The translations under genes and the position numbers were made by a program. The notes beneath the pieces were generated by a model, which saw only the letters and a program-made list of their open reading frames with translations, made no database searches and had not been told where the DNA came from. A DNA stretch of 64,000 bases from Flaccisagitta enflata (lineage: Eukaryota > Chaetognatha > Sagittoidea > Aphragmophora): contig OZ231126.1 in assembly GCA_965153355.1 (NCBI GenBank), positions 4,278,001 to 4,342,000 of the forward strand. Direction: 5' to 3'. This document shows, in pieces, positions 20,515 to 31,118 of the stretch (the first letter of the stretch is position 1; each line of letters opens with the position of its first letter).

Positions 20515-21480
20515 ACCCAAAAATGGCTATTTTGGGTATTTTTAATAAAATTTGGTACTTAAATGGAGGCCAAGTGTTTAATTTCATAGTTGGGGACACT
20601 TCAAGATGTAAGAGACTAGTAAAACAAGAATCATGATGATGGGGCTATTGTGGGGTACCTAAAAAGGCCCAAAAAGGGCCCCTAAAGCGAAAAATAAAGT
20701 TTTTTTTCATTGAGGTAAAAAATTATTGGAATGCCTTCAAATTTGAAATGGAAGTTCATTATAAATGCAACTACCATCATGCAATTCAAAACAGCTCCTT
20801 AAATGACTTCATAGGAAAATTTAGCCTAAAAAACCAAAAATCGCTCCAAAAAAATCAGTTTTTTTAGTTCATTGACCTAAAAACAATATTTTCAGGTCAG
20901 GGTACCCCAAATTTTTTTTCTATTTTGCTAATATAAAATGTTTGGAGGTTCCAAGAAAATTTCAGGCCATATTTCCAAAAATGGCTGAGATATGACTTTT
21001 TAGCGACGTGGTAAAAATGGAAAACATCAAAATGGTCATTTTTTGTGATTTTTTTAAACAATTGGGTACAAAAAGGGGTCCCGTTTATTTTAATTCATAA
21101 TTGGGGACACTACAAGATGTAAGAGATTATAAAAACAGGAATCATGATGATGGGGCTATTGTGGGGTACCTAAAAAGGCCCAAAAAGGGCCCATAAAGCG
21201 AAAAATATGTAGTTTTTTTTAAATTGTGACTACAAAAATGAAAGGAATGCCTTCCAATTAGAAATGAAAGTTCCTTATAAATGCAACTACCATCATGTAA
21301 AAATTTGTGGCCCCCCTTAAATGGCTTCATAGGAAAATTTGGCCACAAAAACCAAAAATCGCTCCAAAAAATCAGTTTTTTTAGTTCATTGACCTAAAAA
21401 CAATATTTTAAGGTCAGGGTACCCCAATTTTTTTTTCTATTTTGCTATTATAAGATGTTTGGAGGTTCAAAAAAAAATTG
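20515..21480 (+). repeat. Tandem duplication, period about 511 bp
   Basis: TGGGGACACT occurs at 20591 and 21102, and the blocks around it match over about 450 bp. Shared segments include GGGGCTATTGTGGGGTACC, AAAAAGGCCCAAAAAGGGCC, CTCCAAAAAAATCAGTTTTT and CTATTTTGCTA...AAGATGTTTGGAGGTTC. The second copy runs into the mobile-element ORF that follows. AT-rich, no coding signal. Confidence 0.9.
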
Positions 21481-21920
21481 ATGACGTCATTGTCAATCAC
21501 GTGATCTTTGATAGACCTGGATTATGGGGTTTCAATCTGAAGAAAAAGGTTCAAGATGAAAGAGACTCCAAAAGAAAGGAAGTTCCCACACTGTCTGAGG
21601 ATGTCATTCAGGATGCCACCTCTATACCCTGCCCAGGCACACAATGGTCTGGATTTCTTGCCAATCGAGAAAACAAAAACAAGCTTATTCAGTTCATTGG
21701 GCAAAAAATCTTTGCCCTCAAAGATAAATTGTCGGAGGGAGAGGCAATCATCCTTGGAGGATATGGACCTACCAATACCACATGCACGTTGGAAAGGGGA
21801 AGCATGACTGAAATTCATCAACTTGCTTGTAATCATGAGGAGGCTGATACCCAAGTGGTTGCACACGCAAAGTATACATCTTTCTCCAATATCCGCATAG
21901 TTGCAGCAGATACTGATTAG
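21462..21920 (+). pseudogene. Mobile-element PIN-like nuclease ORF fragment
   Basis: The frame reads FDRPGLWGFNLKKKVQDERD, then WSGFLANRENKNKLIQFIG, and ends CNHEEADTQVVAHAKYTSF and IVAADTD. The pattern W..FL.N..NK..L, then HEEADT..V.HA and a DTD, is one I associate with uncharacterised proteins of cnidarian and other invertebrate mobile elements; the acidic EAD and DTD positions suggest a PIN/FEN-like nuclease fold. The 5' side begins at the junction with the tandem repeat and has no ATG. The 3' side stops exactly where a foldback element starts (21918), directly after DTD, where the family normally continues. It is therefore broken at both ends. Confidence 0.55.
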
Positions 21921-23936
21921 GACAGGGGTTCTGACACAAATTTTGGCAGATCCTTCTTGTTAACGGCACTTTGGCTCAAAATCAATGTAGTATTAATGTT
22001 CTGCCTTTAAAAGTTGCATTGGGTATCAGGAAATTGTGACCGCCACCCCCACCCCCTCAAAGTCAGTGACCTCTAAACCAACTCAGAAGAAGGTGGTGTC
22101 TCTAAATTTTAAAATGGATCATTCAAAAAGCCTGCGATGGTCTCATTTGAAAGGTATTTACGTGGAGAACATGAAAGATTACTGATATGAAAGAGGGGCC
22201 CCTTTGAGGGCCCCTAAAGTGACAAGGCCCCAAAGCATCTAATACATGAAAATGTGCAATGATTTGTTAAAAACTAGTGACGGGTGTTATTTAAAACATT
22301 TCTACCCAGAGAATATGGAAAATTACTGACATGGAAGAGGGGGCTCCAAAGGGGCCCCTAAAGAACCCCAAAGAGGTTAAAGGGGCCCTTGAGGGATCTA
22401 TAATCATGAAAATGTAGATTGGACTCTTTGATAAATCTGATTGTGGTGTTTTTGGAAGGTATCTACATGGAGAACATGAAATGGTATTGACATGGATGAT
22501 GGGGTCCATAGGTGGCCGCTTAGGGCCTCCAAAGGGATTGAAGAGGACCCCAAAGGATCTAAAGTTTTGAAAATTTAAAATGAATTGTTCAAAAAATCTG
22601 GAAGTGGTCTCATTTAGAAGGTATTTATATAAAAAACATAAAACGTTATTGATTAGGAAAAATTTGGTTTCCAGGGGGCCCCTAAGGAGCCCCTAAGGAG
22701 CCGCTAAGGAGTAAAAGAGGGCCCCAATGAATCGAAAATCATGAATCATAGATTTCTCTAAAAGACAGACCAAAATAAACAAACAGATAGGTATACAGAC
22801 AGACAGACACACAAAAAGACAGACACACAAAAAGACAGACAGGCAAATGTGTCAAGATTTTCCCTTAATCTTGACACATAGGAGTTGACATCCATAACTG
22901 ATTGCACATAGGAGTTGACATCCATAACTGATTGCCCAGCTAAACTCAACTGAACTCTACACTCTGCACTCTCACTCTTTTGGTTTATCCGCCGATTTGT
23001 CTGTCTGTCTTTTTGTCCGTCTCTCTGTCTGTATACCTATCTGCTTGTTTATTTTGGTCTGTCTTTTAGAGAAAACTATGACAATTCAAGATTTTCATGA
23101 TTTTGGATTCATTGGGGCCCTCTTTTACTCCTTAGCGGCTCCTTAGGGGCCCCCTGGGAACCAAATTTTCCATATCAGTAACATTTTATGTTTTTTATGT
23201 AAATACCTTCCAAATGAGACCGCTACCAGATTTTTTGAACAATTCCTTTTAAATTTTCAAGTATTTAGATCCTTTGGGGTCCTCTTCAATCCCTTTTGGG
23301 GCCCTAAGCGGCCACCTAGGGACCCCATCATCCATGTCAATAACAATGTTCTCCATGTAGATACCTTCCAAAAACACCACGATCAGATTTATCAAAACGT
23401 CCAATCTACATTTTCATGGTTATATATCCTTCAAGGGCCCCTTTAACCTCTTTGGGGTTCTTTAGGGGCCCCTTTGGAGCCCCCTCTTTCATATCAGTAA
23501 TTTTTCATATTCTATGGGTAGAAACATTTTAAATGACACCATTACCTAGTTTTTTTTAACAAATCATTGCACATTATCATGTATTGGATGCTTCAGGGGC
23601 CCCTTCAATCACTTTAGGGGCCCCTTAAGGGCCCCTCTTGGGACCCCTCTTTCATATCAGTAATCTTTCATGTTTTCCACGTAAATACCTTTCAAATGAG
23701 ACCATCACCAGGCTTTTTGAATGATCCATTTAGAATTTATTAGCAAAAGAAGGCGAATTGCTTAATCTTTAGAGGTCACCACCTTCTGAGGGGGGTGGGG
23801 GGGGGGGGTGGCGGTCACAATTTCCTGATACCCAATGCGGCTTTTGAAGGCAGAACATTAATACTACATTGATTTTGAGCCAAAGTGCCGTTAACAAGAA
23901 GGATCTGCCAAAATCTGTGTCAGAACCCCTGTCCTA
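21918..23936. mobile_element. 2.0-kb foldback element
   Basis: TAGGACAGGGGTTCTGACAC at the left is inverted to GTGTCAGAACCCCTGTCCTA at the right. The arms, each about 0.93 kb, match throughout with moderate divergence, including repeated GGGGCCCCT words (about every 110-150 bp in each arm). Flanks AT/AT, or TA/TA if the termini are two bases further in, are the target duplication. The centre (22850-22980) has a 28-bp direct repeat, CATAGGAGTTGACATCCATA..., and ACAGACAG words. No transposase frame. It ended the reading frame at 21920. Confidence 0.85.
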
Positions 23937-23977
23937 ATATCTATGGTTGAAGTTGATTCCATAATTATTTCCTAGGT

Positions 23978-24240
23978 AGTACAGTAAGATGGACAAATGA
24001 ACCCAAATTGACTATAGTAGGAAGAAATGAATCGAAATTGACTACAGTAGGATGGACAAACAAATTCAAATTGACTACAGTAAGATGGACAAATGAACCC
24101 AAATTGACTATAGTAGGAATAGATGAATCAAAATTGACTACAGTAGGATGGACAACGAATCTAAATTGTCTGCAGTAGGATGAATAAACGAATACAAATT
24201 GACTACAGTAGTATGGACAGATGAATGCAAATTGACAACA
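23978..24240. repeat. Minisatellite, 34-36 bp unit
   Basis: About seven units of the type ACTACAGTAGGATGGACAAA followed by TGAACCCAAATTG. Unit length varies by one or two bases. Confidence 0.85.
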
Positions 24241-24306
24241 TAAATACAGACAGACGAATCCCAATCCATTATCCGACAGCGACAAAAAATCTTGAAACGG
24301 AAACTC

Positions 24307-24464
24307 TTTTTAGATGCGTCCACGCATCTCTATAAGAGGCTTTGTCCGTCCGTTGGTCGGTTGGTCGGCTGGTTTGTCCGTCACGCTCGAGTTGAAAACG
24401 ATCGCAAAAGATCGCAAAGTCGATTTCATCATTTTAGGTTCTGACATTGGGCTGATGCAATGTT

Positions 24465-24539
<75 letters not shown>

Positions 24540-24595
24540 CATTTACAAGCTAAGCCGCATGTGGACGCATCGTTGTACCCCCGGGGTACTTGTTT
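24307..24595 (+). mobile_element. HINE-like element, GATGCG-hairpin subfamily
   Basis: CTTTTT is followed by the hairpin AGATGCGTCCACGCATCT (24312-24329), then CTTTGTCCGTCCGTTGGTC words, a GA array (24470-24537) and a far end with GGACGCATC at 24563-24571. The arm GATGCGTCC (24313-24321) and GGACGCATC are perfect inverted partners, different in sequence from the GTCGCG subfamily but placed identically. The outer end is near AGTACC/TTGT at about 24595. Confidence 0.8.
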
Positions 24596-24756
24596 TTACA
24601 TCCACTTGTCACGTTGCGTCTACGTGGCCACATGATTGAATGAGCAGTCCTTCGGTCAGTCGGTCTGACTCTCGATTGCTCATTCATAAGATTCAGTTGC
24701 CAGCGGTATCGGAATTTTTGTCCGACTCGTTCCTTGCACAACAGCACGCAACTAAT

Positions 24757-24922
24757 ACAAGGCCGGATACACGGCTACCCCAGTCGCGTGAGGGTGGGCT
24801 GGGGCAGTGGAGAAAGTCACCCAGGCATTTGGGCGGGAGCGGTGAGCTCAAAAAGCTAAAAAACGCCGAAAAAGTAAAAAGGGAACCGACCGACCAACCG
24901 ATCGACCAACCGACGGACAAAA
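24757..24922 (-). mobile_element. HINE-like element lacking its hairpin end
   Basis: It begins ACAAGGCCGGATACACGGCT, followed by CAGTCGCGTGAGGGTGGGC and GGGCGGGAGCGGTGAGC, then CCGACCGACCAACCGATCG words. It ends at a T-run (24925) where the hairpin should be. Confidence 0.85.
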
Positions 24923-25155
24923 GTTTTTTTTTTTTTTTTTTGTTCTTTTTTTTTACAACGTTTTCGAGAAGTGGTTTTTCCCCCTGACAATGTAACTAGG
25001 GAAGACTGATCAGATACTATTTGTTTAAATATCAATGCGGGTAAAGGATAAAGACCATTACATCATATTGTTAAACGGATAAACGCAAGCTCTTTCAAGC
25101 ATTTTCTTCCTAATGCAACAGCTTAGATATGATATCAAACGATCATCAACATCGT

Positions 25156-25193
25156 CACGTCATCATCATCGATTTTATCATTATCATCGATGA

Positions 25194-25244
<51 letters not shown>

Positions 25245-25255
25245 TATCATCATCG

Positions 25256-25309
<54 letters not shown>

Positions 25310-25359
25310 GCATTATCATCATTGTCATCCCCATCAATTTCATCATAATCATCGATTAT

Positions 25360-25392
<33 letters not shown>
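25156..25392. repeat. (ATC)n microsatellite
   Basis: An ATC/TCA array with GTC, ATT and GAT variants. It yields poly-Ile, poly-Asp and poly-Met frames with no coding value. Confidence 0.95.
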
Positions 25393-25419
25393 CAACTCAT
25401 CGGTACTGTTTTCGAACTC

Positions 25420-25580
25420 GCTGATGTCTTTTGTTTTACTTACTTTCTAAGCGGGATTTTATTTAGGGGTAGGGGTAGGGTTAGGGTTGAGGTTGGTGTT
25501 GGGGGTGGTTTTAGGGTTAGGGTTAGGGTCAGGGCTAGCGTTAGGGCTAGGTGAGAGCTGGGTTTTATACATTTCAACCC
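25420..25580 (-). mobile_element. Second copy of the telomere-like-core element
   Basis: Reverse of the 19208 copy. GTCTTTTGTTTTACTTACTT and CTAAGCGGG are at the left, then irregular TAGGGT/TTAGGG units, then GAGCTGGGTTTTATACATTT at the right. It is longer than the other copy by a few telomere-like units. Confidence 0.7.
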
Positions 25581-25689
25581 GAATCTACTTGAATTAAAGC
25601 TTCGCCCAAACGGGAAAACCCGGTAAAAACAAAAGATCAGTAGCGTCTTCGAAATTTCTTCCCAAATGGTCTTCATTTTCTAATTATAA

Positions 25690-25753
25690 AAATAGCAACA
25701 ACAGCAACTTCATCAACAAAAGTACCAACAACATAAAAAACAACAACAACAAT

Positions 25754-25842
<89 letters not shown>
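25690..25842. repeat. (CAA)n microsatellite
   Basis: A CAA/AAC array, pure from about 25755 onward. Confidence 0.95.
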
Positions 25843-26004
25843 CTCAATGATCGGTCTTACGTACAAGTATAAGTTGGCATCGCAAAAACAGAATTCGCAG
25901 ATGTTGATTCCCACGACTCACGATAGAGGCCTCTTTTCTCTCGATCCCACAACACAAGACAAACAAAAGGACCTCAAAAGGAGCCGATTTTTTTCTATCC
26001 AAAT

Positions 26005-26035
<31 letters not shown>

Positions 26036-26652
26036 CGGGCTGAAAGATGTTCTTCATTTATGTATGAATATATAAAATCGAAATGATAGAAATAAAACGG
26101 AAAGCAAACAAGCGCAGAACGTGGTGATAAAGGACGATGTGGTGAATGCACTATGTTCTGAGAGCGACTCAAAATTGGACAAAAATAACCTGAAGGATTT
26201 ATCATTTTGTAATATTGTAAAATCACATAATAGATATTAAAAATATCATTTTTTTCATTTTTTGTCATTTCTTGTCATTTCTTGTCATTTTTTGTCATTT
26301 TTTGTCATTTTTTGCCATTTTTATGGTTTTTGTCATTCTTGTCATTTTTGTCATTTTTTGCCCTTTTCTTGCATTTTTGTCATCTTTTAAAAATACTATC
26401 ACTTTCATCAAAAAAGAAATAAAACATTTTTTTCCATGATAATATTACGAGTGACAAAGCTTTTGTCTAGGGAGTTGCATGTAAGTCTTTAAAGTCTTTT
26501 GTAAACATATTTATAGTTTTTTTTACCTGTTTAAGCGTTTTTTGATATCTTTAATATTTTTAATATGTTGTCAGGATAGCTTGCTATAATCAATTATATA
26601 TGCTCAATTCTTCAATTTTCAGTTTCTACACTAAGTTTCAAGCTAATCAGTA
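25843..26652. other. Gene-free stretch with an 11-bp T-rich minisatellite
   Basis: A poly-T run (26007-26035) and an array of about ten TTTTTGTCATT units (26256-26380) lie in AT-rich DNA. No exon is recognised. Confidence 0.6.
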
Positions 26653-26825
26653 AACAAGGCCGGATACACGGCAATCCAGTTGTGGACGGTTGGGCAGGAG
26701 CAGTTATGTGAAAACCGCTCAGAATACAAAAATGTGACGGATGGACGGACCAACATACTGACCTACCAACCTACCATCCTACCGACCGACATGGCAAGGA
26801 GTAGTTGCATGTCCGCGACTAAAAA
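26653..26825 (-). mobile_element. HINE-like element, GTCCG-hairpin subfamily
   Basis: AACAAGGCCGGATACACGGC start, GTTGTGGACGGTTGGGCAGG near the far end, GGACGGACCAACATACTGAC core, hairpin GTTGCATGTCCGCGACT at 26804-26820, then AAAAA. GTCCGCGAC pairs with the diverged far-end GTTGTGGAC. Confidence 0.88.
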
Positions 26826-26940
26826 CAAGGCCAACGCCTAGTCACGAACGGGACATGAATTGCTTAAGCTGACTGAAAATGTCTTAAAATGACTTGAAAT
26901 GACTTAGAATGACTTAGAATGATGTATAATGGCATCTGGG
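26826..26940 (-). mobile_element. Truncated HINE-like element, GACTTAGAAT subfamily
   Basis: It starts AACAAGGCCAACGCCTAGTC directly at the A-run that ends the previous copy, then GACTGAAAATG and GACTTAGAATG units, and fades at about 26940. Head-to-tail placement suggests insertion at the previous copy's A-rich terminus. Confidence 0.75.
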
Positions 26941-27867
26941 AAGATGCTATGTGCCCAGAAAGTTTAAAAACACCCAAAAAGTAAAAGCGTGCTCAAATGT
27001 CTAAATCCTACATATGTGTGGAGTCCTTCTGTTTAGAGTTTTCCTACTAAGTTTCCAGTAAATTTGTTGAAAAATCGCAAAGTTAACCATGTTTCTCACT
27101 CTAGGGTATTAGGCTGATTTGGTCGGTTGGGGTGATTGGATCACAAAATATAGACTAGATGTAACTGTAGAGATGTAACAGAAAAGATGTAAAGAAAAAA
27201 AAAAAGAAAAAGAAGTAAAATAAAAAAAGTAACCCCTTAAACAAATTCTCTATAAATATGAAGCAAATCAGTCAAAGGATAAAGAAATCATGTTTTTTTT
27301 AAAATTATTCATAACAACAATATCAAATCAAATTGTTCTACATTAGTTGATAATGTATGATTAATAAATCATGAAATTATTCAAATCTTATATTATTAAA
27401 TGTTTACTTTAAATTGCATTTCTACTTTTCAAATAATGATATAGATATTAATTTTTAGTGAGTAAGTAATAAATATGTCATAATGAGATAATGATTTTTT
27501 TCAATCATTTAATTCACTGTTTCCCAACCATGCAGATTAAAGTGCCAAAGTGCGTTTGATCAAGAAAGCACTCTACAAGTTAAGACACATTGTAATAGTT
27601 GTATTTGTGTCATTATCATAAGACCAATCTAATCATCCATTCTTGGACATGAAGAGGGGGGTATATCGTATTTTGGGTGCTATCAAACCTTAACAAGACC
27701 ATGTGAAAGTCAGATAATGGAGAGAAAGAGAGGAAGAAATAAAGTGAAAAGGAAAGGTAAAGGAAAGATAGCGAGGAAGAAGTAAAGAAAAACTGAAGGC
27801 AAAAGGAATTGTTAAAATAGACAGAAGGAAGGCAGACAGAAAGACAAATGTATGTATGGATGGACAG
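26941..27867. other. Gene-free stretch
   Basis: AT-rich unique DNA with a purine-rich tract near 27720-27850. Nothing further is recognised. Confidence 0.5.
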
Positions 27868-27993
27868 ATTCCCCCTGTGTTCTACAGGACTTGGTCCCCT
27901 TTGGGGCCGCTGCCCTGCCCCCCTCAATCTAAATCACATACTACTCAAGCAGGGCACAGGTACCACTGACCATGTATTGCCTTTGGGCTGCTA
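27868..27993. mobile_element. GGCAGCGG-family copy lacking a core
   Basis: ATTCCCCCTGTGTTCTACAG, GTCCCCTTTGGGGCCGCTGC, CAGGGCACAGGTACCACTGA and CCATGTATTGCCTTTGGGC, the same order of words as the right end of other copies. Only one end is present. Confidence 0.75.
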
Positions 27994-28023
27994 TTTTTTC
28001 CTCTCTCTTTTCCTTCTTATTCT

Positions 28024-28327
28024 GCTCCTTCTTCTTCTTCTTCTTCATCTTCTTCTTGTTTGTCTCCTTGGTCTTGGTCTTCTTCTTCTTCTTCTTCTTC
28101 TTCTTGTTTTTCTTCTTCTTCTCCCTCTTCTTCTCCTTCCTCTTCTGCTTCTTCTTCTTCTTCTTCTTCTTCTTCTTCTTCTTCTTCTTCTTCTTCTTTT
28201 TCTTCTTCTTCTCCCTCTTCTTCTCCTTCCTCTTCTTCTTCTTCTTCTTCTTCTTCTTCTTCTTCTTCTTCTTCTTCTTCTTCTTCTTCTTCTTCTTCTT
28301 CTTCTTCTTCTTCTTCTTCTTCTTCTG
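28024..28327. repeat. (CTT)n microsatellite
   Basis: A CTT array with CTC, TTG and CTG variants in the first 120 bp, pure to the end. It generates poly-Glu, poly-Ser, poly-Phe and poly-Leu frames. Confidence 0.95.
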
Positions 28328-28435
28328 CTTCTTTTTTATGTTTTCTGTTCACTTTGACACTTCGCTAATGTTACTTTCTTTTCTTTGCCTTTCTTTCTTC
28401 TTTTTCTTGTTTTGCTTGTTCTTCTTGTTCATCTT

Positions 28436-28520
28436 TTATCTCACTGCTCCTGCCCACATGGTCTATAGACCTTAAAAACAGCCCATGCTCATTCGCACGC
28501 AACTGGGGTAGCCATGTTTC
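28436..28520 (+). mobile_element. HINE-like far-end fragment
   Basis: CTCACTGCTCCTGCCCACAT, then CATTCGCACGCAACTGGGGT and AGCCATGTTTC. The hairpin half is absent; the CTT array may have replaced it. Confidence 0.7.
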
Positions 28521-29762
28521 TTGCTGGTTCATAGAATGAAACGGTTGAAGAAATATCGAAATTTTTATAAAAAAGATGATAATTCTTTTTGCCATTTTTG
28601 AAAAAGAAGTTCAATTTTCTCAGCAACCGCTCAACCGATTCACATGAAATTTTACACAAATAAACTTCATAAAAATTACTGTCAAATGAGTCCAATCCCA
28701 GCACTGTGGCTTACCTAGAGGATGATTTATGATTTTCTGAAGATTAAATTATTTCGATCATTTTTACCAAATAGCTCTTATTTTTTACTATCAAAATTCA
28801 AGATAGGTGCACTTTGGAGGCCAATAGAGCCCAGGGTCGCAACTGGACGCAGGCAAAACCATATATAGGCATGATCAGCACCCAAACTACTTCAAATTAG
28901 TGGTGGTAGGAATAACTGCAAGTGCCTGCCTTACTAGTTACAGCTATGAAAAGCTGAAAATCGTCAAAAAGAGAATATACAGATAAAAAGAGGGGTAAAA
29001 AGATGGGTAAAGACAGGAATCAGTTCCTCTATGACTCATACCCTCAGAAAGTATCCTTGGGGGGTCAGATACATGGCTTAGTTGGTTTGAAACATCTATC
29101 AATGTAACTATAGTGTCCAATTGAAAAACTAGTAGAAAAATTTAAAAAAATGAAAAAAACTGGGAGTAGTGGCCTAACAGAGGGGCCTGCTCAGATCCTG
29201 GCGTGTTAAAATCGATTTTTTTTACTGTTACAACCCACTGAGATCATGTACTTGCCCCATGTACAACAAAAAAAAAATTTTGGAAAGAGTCACTTTTGCT
29301 GATTTTTGGCAAAATAATTCCTCCTCAGGGAAGTCAGTGGAATGGCGAAATTTAGAGATGAGGAGGATGAGAAGAATGAGGAGGTTGAGGAAGGTGAAAA
29401 GGATGAGGATGAGGAGACGAATTATGAGGAAGAGCAAAGAGTAGAACAATGGGAAAGGCAAAGGTGAATACAAAAAGACTGAAATTGTGGGTGGGTGGTT
29501 GTGGGGGTGGGTGAAGTAAAAAAGCTTTAGGTTATTTCTACAGATGATTAGAACTAGAACTAGAACTGGGACAGATGATTAGGACTATAATTTCTAGTAG
29601 AAGTTATGTATATAGATGATTAGAAACCACAGCAGATTTACTTATAGCGCACCCCTAATAACCAGAATCAACTGTTGGACAAGACAGAAGACTGTTTCAG
29701 TGTTTCCTTTTCCATTGAAAAGAACTGATAAAACTCAAGACGGTTCTCCATCTAGAAAAAAG
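28521..29762. other. Gene-free stretch
   Basis: AT-rich DNA with no convincing exon. A block near 28600-28700 (GCTCAACCGATTCACATGAA) looks like the inner part of a dispersed repeat, but I find no second copy in the window. Confidence 0.45.
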
Positions 29763-29956
29763 AACAAGGCCTCATACACGGCAGGACAGTCGCGGACGGT
29801 TTTGTAGGGGAAATAATGCAAAAGCCGCTTGCAATTAAAAAGTGTGACCGACGGACCGATGGACCGACAGACCGCTGGACTGACAGACCAATGGACCGAC
29901 GGACCGACAGACCCACCAGCACTGCAAGGTGTAGAGTCGCGTGTCCCGACTAAAAA
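29763..29956 (-). mobile_element. HINE-like element, complete
   Basis: AACAAGGCCTCATACACGGC start, GTCGCGGAC at 29789-29797, long GACCGACGGACCGATGGACC core, hairpin AGTCGCGTGTCCCGACT at about 29935-29951, then AAAAAC. The hairpin arm GTCCCGAC is the partner of the far-end motif with one base lost. Confidence 0.9.
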
Positions 29957-30046
29957 CTAACCCAAAATGCCAATGAAATTGTATGGATTTGTAATTAAAG
30001 GTGAGGGCATGAAGCAAACATGAAATGATGTGATGATTTGGTTGAG

Positions 30047-30049
<3 letters not shown>

Positions 30050-30127
<78 letters not shown>
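30050..30127. repeat. (GA)n microsatellite
   Basis: Pure GA array. Confidence 0.97.
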
Positions 30128-30130
<3 letters not shown>

Positions 30131-30291
30131 GAGCTGAATTGATGGGGGTGGCTGGTGAGTTTGAATAAGAAAAGAAAAAAGTTTTCACTTTGTTTGTGCC
30201 TCAAAGTCGCCTTTCGTAGTTCTTAATTGTTCTGCTGTTTCTCTTTTTAATTTCAAAAACTTTTAGCTATTCATGATTGTCCTTCAGAGTC

Positions 30292-30471
<180 letters not shown>

Positions 30472-30716
30472 CCAAACACACAGCGAGACTTGCCTTTTCA
30501 TCCAAAAATGGAAAAATCGTCAATCAAATATTGACATTTTGTTTGCGGGATTTGACTTGAGAATTTTCACATCGCCGAATATTTGTCACCAATCGTCCTT
30601 GTCCTTGTCATGGTTTTTGTCACCTTGTCATCGTCGTCGTCGAAGTCATCATTGTGGCTCTTGTTTTTTTTCTTTGTCACTGTATTATTGTTTTTAACCA
30701 TGAATTGTCTTATTCT

Positions 30717-30927
30717 CAGTCGCTTGCACGCGACTCTGTAACCTGCTTTGACCGTCCGTCCGTCTATCCGTCTGATCCATCTGTCATCTGTCTGTTTTTT
30801 CTACTTTTTTTTGCATTTGCGGGTGGTTATTGCATGACCTCTCCTACCCAAATGCATGCTTAGCCTTTTTCATCATTGCCCCTGCCCACCTGCACGCGAC
30901 ATGGGTAGCCGTGTATCCGGCCTTCTT
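30717..30927 (+). mobile_element. HINE-like element, complete
   Basis: Hairpin CAGTCGCTTGCACGCGACT, CCGTCCGTCCGTCTATCCGT core, T-run, CATTGCCCCTGCCCACCTGC, then ACGCGACATGGGTAGCCGTG and ATCCGGCCTTC. Confidence 0.88.
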
Positions 30928-30979
30928 TATACTTTGAGGCAGAGGGAAAGAATGGAGGCACCAATCTACGTTGATCGCA

Positions 30980-31040
30980 CACATACACAGCTTACACACA
31001 CAGAAACACACACACACACACACAGAAACACACACACACA

Positions 31041-31115
<75 letters not shown>
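30980..31115. repeat. (CA)n microsatellite, left of the 31-kb foldback
   Basis: A CA array that stops exactly at the foldback terminus. CA repeats resume at 33976-34026 on its other side, so the element inserted into one microsatellite. Confidence 0.93.

Positions 31116-31118
<3 letters not shown>

Noticed and set aside
27848-28475. Poly-Leu, poly-Phe and poly-Glu frames over 28.0-28.35 kb
   Set aside because: Translations of the CTT array on each strand.
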